DNA of 64,000 nt from Diphasiastrum complanatum (Eukaryota; Streptophyta; Lycopodiopsida; Lycopodiales; Lycopodiaceae), in assembly GCA_029204225.1 (NCBI GenBank), contig MU832251.1, positions 1 through 64,000 on the forward strand, read 5' to 3'. The translations under genes were made by a program, and so were the position numbers. Below, one piece after another: positions 55,975-64,000 of the stretch; the first letter of the stretch is position 1, and each line of letters begins with the position of its first letter. The notes beneath the pieces are model-generated. The model ran no database searches, was not told the origin of the DNA, and was given only the letters and a program-made list of their open reading frames with translations.

Positions 55975-56265
55975 TCTTCTTTTGAAGGATGCATACAAAT
56001 GTCTTCCATATATTGAAGGCTTGGTCTGCTTGAAAAACATACAATCTATGAATAAGCACATGAAAAATAATACTCAAAAAGTAGAATATCTATGAAACAA
56101 CAGTTTGCAACTATGCTCTTCAGAAACAAGAAGATTGAAGGTGTGACAATTCCTATACAAAACTGAAAAATAGAGGGATAGAGAACCCAACTACATTGGA
56201 GAGAAGCTTTTAGGGACTAAATATACTCCATAATTTTGTGAGTTATCATGTTTTCTAGTTTTAGG
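55975..56265 (-). pseudogene. PEX16 intron/exon remnant, inverted copy
   Basis: Minus strand 56,265 down to 55,975 matches plus strand 9,464-9,985: the same intron landmarks (CTAGAAAACAT-ATAACTCA, TATTTAGT-CCTAAAAGC, AATGTAG-TGGGTTCTCT, CTTCAATCTTCTTGTTTCTG, TAGTTGCAAACTGTTGTTTC) in the same order, then TTCATAGATTGTA, an acceptor-like GCAG and an exon remnant beginning AGACCA-GCCTT, matching the exon at 9,947. The exon at 9,771-9,838 and surrounding intron are deleted. A 79-base piece of the intron is duplicated next to the left border (56,266-56,310). Not coding. Confidence 0.8.
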
Positions 56266-56750
56266 GACTAAATATACTGCATAATTTTGTGCAATCTAAG
56301 ATTCACTTGCTATGCTAAAAAGCACGAAAGAGAGAATATTTAATGAGGCTACACATGAGCAATCATCATCAACTGAATAAAAGACTACAATGCTGCCCTA
56401 TATATACCCTAGGAATTCAAAAGTAGGGGCCCAAATTAGCAGCTGTGCAACAACAGGCAAAACCGGAACCAGCACCAATGGATCCAATGGGCCAACCCGT
56501 ACTTGTCGCTCCCTTGTGGGAAAAATACCCCCCCCCCCCCCCCCCCCCCAATAGGAGGACCCCCACTCCAAATCGATATGACCAAGTCCAAAAAATGTGA
56601 TCAAATAGGGCCCGAGGCTAGTACATGAATAAAAAGGGCCCATAAGCCTGCTTATGCATAATAAATAATAAAAGAATGGACACGGCGAATGTAATGAGCC
56701 GATGCATAACTCTCCTCCCTCCCCCCCCCCACGGAGCATGGGACCTACCT
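56266..56750. other. Unmatched part of copy 2, with a poly-C run
   Basis: Replaces the PEX16 exon at 9,016-9,294 in the inverted copy. Contains 22 consecutive C (56,528-56,549). The open minus frame ending here is driven by the C-rich DNA. Confidence 0.6.
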
Positions 56751-57252
56751 CAGCAGTTGCCTGCGTAACCATCTTGATAGATCGCATAATGACCAAATGC
56801 CTTAGCTTCCTGACAAAATTTCTTGCATTCTTCCACTTGGATATAGCTGAGGTCATCATCTAATATGTGTCCCTCTTAATTAAGGTTTCAGATGCAATAC
56901 CTTTATCTTTTCCTCAATTAATTTGAAATGGATGATAAGAGTGCTGTCCTTTCTGGTATGCCAGGCCTTATCCATTCCGTCAATATTAAACACCAAAATG
57001 TTGTCTCTCATTGCGTCTTGAGTGTCGGGGACACCTCTAATGCAGACATTAAGGAGCCTTAAAAATTTGTAATTTTTGTCTCAAAAATGGTAGTATGAGT
57101 GCTCTTACCTTCTTCCGTTTTGAACAAAGATGCCCAAGTCTCTTTGGCCTCAGTTTGCTCACTCAAGGTTTCCTCCAATTCTTCGATTTTGCTAGTTGTT
57201 GGGGCCGACATTCCTTTCAAGCTTTTTCCTTTAGCATCATATTATCATTGAC
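56751..57252 (-). pseudogene. LINE ORF1-like segment, copy 2, C-terminal part
   Basis: Minus strand, homologous to 8,085-8,610: coiled coil with a KIEELEETLSEQ-like stretch (about 57,155-57,200), the KETWASLFKTE block (about 57,115-57,150), a VCIRGVPDTQDAMRDN-like RRM start (about 57,000-57,045) and the KKF/RNF block near 56,810-56,830. Frameshifts present. The MITE at 57,253-57,531 separates it from the N-terminal part. Confidence 0.7.
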
Positions 57253-57531
57253 CATAGAATCAACGAACCGTGGGCGGTTCACCACGGTTCTGACTACTGT
57301 ACAGTGAACCTGTAGCGGAATCCTTCAGCGGAAAGTCAGCGGGCGGATCCTTCTCGAATTTGCATGACATGATCGTAGCCAAAGCAGCAGGATCGTCTGT
57401 CTGTGAAATTAATTAATTAATTAATTAATGATTTATTTATTTAGATGAACCGTACCATGGTTCAAGGAACCGTGGTACGGTTCCTTCCACGGTTCCTAGG
57501 ACCCACGGTTCTGGGAATCGTGGGTTCTATG
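57253..57531. mobile_element. hAT-type MITE, copy 2 (279 bp)
   Basis: Same ends (CATAGAAT / TTCTATG) and AACCGTGG-rich interior as copy 1. Flanked by TCATTGAC (57,245-57,252) and TCACTGAC (57,532-57,539), an 8-bp duplication with one change. The unoccupied paralogous site, with a single TCACTGAC (minus strand GTCAGTGA, 8,071-8,078), exists in copy 1 of the block. It also contains ATTAATTAATT repeats at about 57,408-57,430. Confidence 0.9.
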
Positions 57532-57580
57532 TCACTGACTAGAGCTGCCATTGCCAACTTAAGTTGTTGTAATTCAAAAC

Positions 57581-57895
57581 GTAATGGATACCTATGGCAT
57601 ATTATGCCCATTTTCAAATAAATTAAAAAGTAGAAAATGCATGCATTTTTTTCAAAAGCAGATTTTGCTTTTTTTTTTTTCTGCCTGTCTGTGCTCGTCC
57701 GTACGGATTCTGTACAACTGCCACATGGCACATTTGTGTTGGTCAATCAAAGTCAAACCTGCCTATTATGCTTCGTAATGTGCTTCTGAAAAAATTTCAG
57801 GTATCCATTACGCAATGGAATGAGCCGAGCCTAAATTTTTTTGAAAATCCTTACCGGGCAGAATGGCCTCTGCCGGGCTCCTTCCATAATATGTA
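57581..57895. mobile_element. Unclassified insertion with 13-bp inverted repeats
   Basis: Absent from copy 1 at the equivalent place (8,027-8,033). GTAATGGATACCT (57,581-57,593) and AGGTATCCATTAC (57,799-57,811) are exact inverted repeats; the inserted stretch continues about 84 bases further to about 57,895. Possibly a small TIR element plus flanking rearrangement, or two insertions. The sequence TTAC occurs at both insertion borders (minus-strand reading), a possible short target duplication. Confidence 0.55.
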
Positions 57896-58215
57896 AGGCA
57901 TCCAATTCCATCTTCAGCTATCCTTGGGAAGCTTTCCTGGGTGTGTATATATCATATGTAGAAAAGTGGGTAGTGGCAGTCTTGGCATTATTGGGATTGG
58001 CTAGGGATGAAGAAGCAGCAGCAATGATAGTGACAGGAGCTGGAGCGAGAGCCACAGGAGCAGGAATCACAGCGGTAGGAGCCAGAAGAGCAAGAGATGA
58101 AACAGGGAGCAGGGCTAGGAGAGGGGCCAGGAGCCACAAAGGCTGTCTGGATAGGTAGCGCTGGTGCCTGCAAAGGCAGCACTGCTGTCTGCGTAGGCAT
58201 TGCTATCGTAGGATC
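57896..58215 (-). pseudogene. LINE ORF1-like segment, copy 2, Pro/Ala-rich part
   Basis: Minus strand in mixed frames: PTQTAVLPLQAPALPIQTAF (58,140-58,200), VIPAPVALAPAPVTIIAAAS (about 58,020-58,080) and NAKTATTHFSTYDIY (57,950-57,993), matching 7,726-8,000 position by position. Confidence 0.75.
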
Positions 58216-58560
58216 TAAACACTCATACCCTTTGGTTTTCTCATGAGAGCCAGCAAATACACACACACCTGATGGATTTTGCATCCAACTTGTTTCTTTC
58301 CTCCTTTGGCACGACCTTGCAACTAAAGATTCAAAACTTCTTAACTTTGGGCTTAACACCTGTGAATGCCTCGTTAGGAATTAAATTGGGGACCGCAACA
58401 GTGGGATCACGATTTTGCAGGATGTTAGCTGTATTATAAGCCTCAAACCAATATAAATTTGATATATTCATTTGCTTCATCATTAATCTCACACTTTCTA
58501 CAATTGTGCGATTCTCTTTCTACAACTCCATTGTTGTGAGTGTGTGGAAATTTTCAATGT
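58216..58560 (-). pseudogene. Copia integrase fragment, copy 2
   Basis: Minus strand match to 7,370-7,725: HNNGVVERESHNC-like start, MLSPKLRSFESLVARSCQR in one frame (which is the K-F-R-I-F-S-C-K-A region out of register) and GSHEKTKGYECLDPTIAMPT across the junction to the LINE ORF1-like segment. The junction is the same as in copy 1. Homology ends near 58,555, the same point at which copy 1 changes to Copia RT. Confidence 0.8.
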
Positions 58561-60148
58561 CAAATTTCCATCAGGCAATGGGCCCATTATATATACTACC
58601 TGCTTTTTCCAGATAAACTGTAAAAATTACATTGATTATGATGGTAGAAAATTGCTAGCTATGCATATGATTACACAAGAAAACATTATAATGAGGCTGC
58701 ATTCAAGTTCAAACAATCAACAAGTATGATCTTGCATGATGGCAGATGAAAGGATCTGCAAGAACATTCAGGTTACAGCAAGATGATTGTGAAACATGGA
58801 GCTTCAATAATACCTCAAGTAAAGGTTTGATATATGGCCCCAAAGAGCTTGAAATGTAGCTCAAGTTGAGGCTTCAACCACATTCATATAAGTTCCAACA
58901 AGGTGGCTCAGCAAGAAGATGGGTTGGAAATATAGCTCTTAAGAGAGACCTAAAAAAATCAAAGGGAAGTCTGAAACATGGCCATTGAAGAGCTTGGGAG
59001 ATGGCCCAAGAATGAGGTGATGTTTGCATTGTGCAGCTAAATTATGACATTATTATGTTACCTATCTATGTGTGTTGAAGAATGTGCAAACAAGAGATCT
59101 TTCCAATTTTGGGATAGAAACCAAAATTTCTAACAAGAGATGGTTGAGCAGCTGCAAGCATACCTCACCAGCTCCCTCCATTCTACTGCCTCAGTCTCTT
59201 CTACCTCCAAACCATACAAAGACACCAACAGGAAAAAGGAAAACCAAAAGTTTCCAAAGAATACTTGTTATGATAGAGAATCTCATGACTTGCACCTTCT
59301 TGTGGCCCAACACAAACTTACCTCACCCCAACTTTGAAAAGACACCCAATACAGAAACACATGTGCAAAGAATTAAAAAAAGGCTAGGAAAATGCTAAGA
59401 TTAAGACACTCATAAACTCTTTATTCAGCTCATCCTCTAGTTCTTTTTGGCGTGATTCTCTTCTGCATGCTTGACCACCTCCTCTCACCAACTTATAATC
59501 TTGGGGCCAATATGCTACTACCCTATACACACTACCTACCAAGCCCATCTCGATCTCTCCCGGACCTACCTACTTCTCATTGTTTACATTGCAAATGTCT
59601 CAATCTACCATCCATCATATCAAACGATCTCTATCATTTCTGAATCAGCAAATCTGATAGAAATTCATCATTAACATCAAGATCATCTACACACATATCT
59701 AACATCAAATCATCAATCACATAAATCGGCGATTCAAACTGTCCAGCTGATCATCAAGTCAACAATTCTGCAACAAATCCTGAATTAATCATCATCATTT
59801 AATCAAATCATCATAACAACAAGATCAACATTTAGACTAACTCATCAACAACTTAAATCATCATCAAATCATCAATCTCATCAATAATTCATCAAGAACT
59901 TATCACATCTAGATTAACCCAACTCAACATGATGAAAAATCTACCAAAGAGATAAAACATCATGAGGACACAGGAATAGAGCCAATATCCTTCACGTTTA
60001 TTCAAAATGCTGAATTGAGTATATCAAATCATGTGCAATCTCCATCTCGGTTGATCTCTACATAGAAGTCTCCAAATCTCAATATGTCCACAAATCTCTA
60101 AGATCAGTGACCCCCCTCTAACTCGAGGTAGATCTATTTCAGACATGA
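58561..60148. other. No gene; ATCA-rich low complexity in part
   Basis: 58,561-59,400 has no recognisable coding signal. 59,640-59,960 is rich in ATCA/CATCAA repeats in no fixed period. Confidence 0.6.
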
Positions 60149-60199
60149 GGGTCCGGGCCGGACGCGGCCTTTTGGCGTCCGCGTCCGGCGTTCGGACCC
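60149..60199. repeat. GC-rich inverted repeat (hairpin)
   Basis: GGGTCCG...GGACGCGG pairs with CCGCGTCC...CGGACCC, about 19-bp arms with a small mismatch. It stands out as the most GC-rich point of this part and sits 300 bases upstream of the BED-finger frame. Confidence 0.75.
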
Positions 60200-60344
60200 A
60201 GATGCATCACTAGACGCGTCCAGGTCCTGGACGTGGACCCGGGCACGTCCACTTTTTTATTAATTTTTTTTTTTACACTGGACAGCAGAACGTGGGGCAG
60301 CAGAACGCGCTACCCCGCGCTAGGGAAAGAGATAAATATATTAG

Positions 60345-61325
<981 letters not shown>

Positions 61326-61589
61326 TTGTTGAAGTATCGTGGTTAGTTTCATTCTAGACATCACTTAAAATAGAAACAAAATTGTATGATTTCTAGGATG
61401 ATACTTTTGTTTCTTAGCATGGCATTGGTGCTTTAAGATATAGAATGGTTATGGTGAATGCAATCGTATAATAGGCTATTATCATGATGTCAGTTATATG
61501 ACATGAACTTTTATTACCTATGTATTTGAAACATAGTTTGGTCTTATGTAGCCACCATATGGAAGAGGCACAATATTTGGTTTTACACC

Positions 61590-61677
<88 letters not shown>

Positions 61678-62033
61678 GTTTAGTGTTTTTGGTCGGACAT
61701 CCTTCACTTCAATCGTGCAAGTTTTTGTTTCATTTGAACATGTAAGAAGAAGCAAGAAGTATTGTGTTTGGCTGGCCAAAGGACTAAGATTTCCAAGGGT
61801 TAAATACTTTTATCTTTGAAAATGTGTGATTGTTTTGAGAAAACCGTGAGTACCCAATTGGGTTTGGTGGGTTTGGCAAGGTGGGACTTAACCACTTACG
61901 AGCCACATACGAACCTGACATTGCCCACATATCTGAGAGGAATTTGTAGATGAACACATGAACTAAAACGTCATCATCCTTAAGAGTGTGTAGTGTATTA
62001 CATGCACCCATTGCCATTAATGTAGCATAATCA
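61326..62033. other. No gene; (GA)n at 61,593-61,674
   Basis: Non-coding apart from a GA run of about 82 bases. Confidence 0.7.
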
Positions 62034-62110
62034 ACGGGGTTGGCTCAATTGGTTAGCTTGACATCCAAAGTTTCTTTGGTCTCAGGTTCGAGCCTCCGCT
62101 TGGAAACCAA
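62034..62110 (+). repeat. tRNA-derived SINE head
   Basis: A box TTGGCTCAATTGGTTAGC (62,040-62,057) and B box GGTTCGAGCC (62,085-62,094) at the spacing of RNA polymerase III promoters, in a tRNA-like context that lacks a full cloverleaf. The sequence after it has no open frame; no clear poly-A tail or target duplication found. Confidence 0.55.
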
Positions 62111-62473
62111 GAAGCATTAATGTAGCAGACTGGGTACACTCCTAGGAGTGCACCTCAACGAGTGAATCGTAGATGAAGATGACAGCCTGCTACACCTAAG
62201 AGGCATTCATTGATGAAGGGTTGTAATCCCTTGGTGACAACCACACATGCTGCCACTTGCCACATTGCTCATGATCCATTGTCACCGTGATTGAACTGAC
62301 GCATTCTAGCAACCAAGAAGCTTCCCTCAATGAGCTCGCCAAATTAAGAGCCTAGCATTTAACGTCGACGGCTAATGGAGCGCATTCCATAGGCGCTGAT
62401 TTTAAATGAAAAAGAAAAGCGCTGACATTGTTTCTGCATTTTCCATAAAAGGAACAACAATTATGTGTATTTC

Positions 62474-62506
<33 letters not shown>

Positions 62507-63299
62507 GAAAACAATGATCAATTGCTCATGATAAAAAAGGAACATTCAAACACAAATTGGGCAATACTTAACAAGAGGAAAGTATCCTTCGAATCAAAGC
62601 CAACATTACAATACCATAACTTTTACTTCTAATATATCTCTATTCATATGTGTAGGAAGAACAGGTATGATTAGTATACTAATATTGAATATCACAACCA
62701 TAAACACATTCCTCTCACACTGCACACATTGTTCAAACTAACTTCCTCGTGTAACTCACTCTGCTCACAAGCAATCTGACCCACTCCCACACATATACAT
62801 ACTATATCATTTGAATGACATAAGACAAAGTTGTGTTTATGCCTACAATGTGTTCGTTGCATGAATAATATTTAACTGTCAAGATCGTTGCAATCGATTG
62901 TTCCGATTCATTTCACCTCTTCATTTCAACATTTTCACGAATGACATGTTGCAAAAAAATCGACATCGACATCCAGCTCCATATGTCATTGTCTCTACAT
63001 ACTTGTCGACACTATTCTTAGAAATTAACCTTTCCCTCAGAATTTATCACAACCACAGATCTTTTTCATTTACCGTGGTACCACATAGAATCGATGACTT
63101 GATGTCTTAATTAACACCATGTATCAATTAACTCGTTTCAGTACTATATCTAGATAATCCATCATTAGTCCCGAGCGGGTCACAACACTGCATTTAAACT
63201 AGCCCTTTGGCTACATATAGGCACACTTCTATGGGTCGATGGGGATAACGGATCAAGCACCCATTAGATTAGACCTCACAATGAAGGTGAGCGTATGCA
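62111..63299. other. No gene; (CT)n at 62,476-62,505
   Basis: AT-rich sequence without recognisable coding signal. Confidence 0.6.
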
Positions 63300-64000
63300 T
63301 CTTTACTTTTCCTTGTCCTTCAAGCCTTTTCCCTTGCTTTCGTCCTTCAGGTATGGGCTCAAGAGTCCAAACTTTGCTCTTCTCCATGGACTACATTTCA
63401 TCTTCCATGGCTGCTATCCACTTGTCGCAGTCTGGGCTCTCAATTGCCTCTTCATAAGTTTCTGGTTCACCACTGAAACCACAAAATTCTTCTGACACAG
63501 AAGATAGAAAATCATCCCGATATCGGAGTGATTGTTTTCTTTCACATGTAGATCTCCTTGCTGGTTGGATCAGAAGATCTACTACCATGTCTCTGTTGCC
63601 TTGGTTGTCTCCATGCCTCACTGGTGTCATGGGTATTGGCCTCTCAACAAGTTGATCACCATCAGAAGATTCACTTTCAATGGGCATTTGTGGGTGCTCA
63701 TCCAAGACTTTTTCAGTTTCTTCTTCTGCTTGTGAGGGTAGGTCATAGTATCTTCTATTGAGAACTTCATATCCAGCTGGGTCTCCATCTTCCATGAATC
63801 TCATTTCGTCAAATTTGACATCATGAACGGTTTTGACATCTTTAGATTTTGGTAGATAGATTCTGTAGTATGATGAATGAGCATCATATCCTACAAGAAA
63901 TCCTTGTTCCACCTTTTCGTCTCCTCTTCTTGTCAGGTATATGGACATATGCCATGCATTCGAAGGTTCTTATGTGAGCTAGATTCGGTTTGCTACCCCA
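63300..64000 (-). pseudogene. Copia fragment: integrase end, linker, RT start
   Basis: Minus strand, entering from the right edge: KPNLAHIRTFECMAYVHIP (integrase, 63,935-63,991), frameshift, QGFLVGYDAHSSYYRIYLP (about 63,848-63,904), linker rich in acidic residues, RRSTCERKQSLRYRDDFLSS, PETYEEAIESPDCDKWIAAM (RT start, about 63,400-63,460), then, beyond a stop, a VWTLEPIPEGRKQG block (about 63,325-63,370). Cut at about 63,300 before the RT catalytic region. A separate Copia family from A, B and D, judged by its linker. Confidence 0.85.

Noticed and set aside
56398-56859. 153-codon minus-strand gene with Gly run
   Set aside because: The Gly tract is the 22-base poly-C run; the rest is an out-of-frame LINE ORF1 remnant.
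59640-59960. CRISPR-like or satellite array in the ATCA-rich stretch
   Set aside because: No fixed period, no conserved repeat and no spacers; simple low complexity in a plant genome.

Overview
The window is nuclear DNA of a land plant, AT-rich and dominated by retrotransposons. The evidence is plant-type Ty1/copia and Ty3/gypsy elements with initiator-Met and Asp-type primer sites, a spliced plant-like PEX16 gene, tRNA-derived SINE heads, a hAT-type MITE, and long (GA)n/(CT)n microsatellites. Nothing bacterial is present (no operons, CRISPR or rRNA). The LINE family does not look like the usual angiosperm L1 lineage, so a fern, lycophyte, bryophyte or other large-genome plant is plausible. 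The species cannot be fixed from sequence alone.

Layout. 1-5,140: three decayed minus-strand LINE copies (ORF1 coiled coil/RRM, AP-endonuclease, reverse transcriptase). 5,190-6,900: a near-perfect palindrome and a CT/CTGT microsatellite. 6,900-8,610: Copia RT and integrase fragments joined to a LINE ORF1. 9,016-10,178: the last four exons of PEX16. 10,180-20,730: mostly non-coding, with a SINE-like head, a complete 362-bp MITE with 8-bp TSDs, and one unidentified terminal exon (15,476-15,904). 20,735-21,205: an old Gypsy integrase tail. 21,206-40,640: a nested cluster in which a degraded minus-strand Copia (E) is split by a complete 12.3-kb Gypsy (21,243-33,582, TSD TTGAA) and by a complete 6.2-kb Copia (A, 34,214-40,445, TSD AGAAG). 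40,641-42,195: scrambled Copia fragments. 42,310-51,033: a minus-strand Copia (C) split by a young 5.86-kb Copia (B, 43,406-49,265, TSD TCTCT, LTRs identical by eye). 51,048-53,100: 3' part of Copia D. 53,380-54,611: decayed ankyrin-repeat gene. 55,975-58,560: inverted, broken second copy of the 7,370-9,985 block, including PEX16 intron/exon sequence and carrying a second MITE. 60,149-61,325: GC-rich hairpin, GA repeat and a BED zinc-finger pseudogene. 62,034-62,110: a second SINE head. 63,300-64,000: a Copia fragment running off the right edge.

The most informative signals are four. (1) An inverted segmental duplication links PEX16 to a Copia-integrase/LINE-ORF1 composite. (2) A hAT-type MITE has two TSD-flanked copies, and the duplication supplies an unoccupied paralogous site for one of them. 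(3) The full-length Gypsy carries a long sense ORF after integrase, with a coiled coil, and has lost the RT catalytic box. (4) The insertions nest in a readable order. Every polyprotein in the window carries at least one lesion, so no element is demonstrably autonomous as assembled. Several lesions are single-base changes, some in T-runs, that raw reads could confirm or remove.
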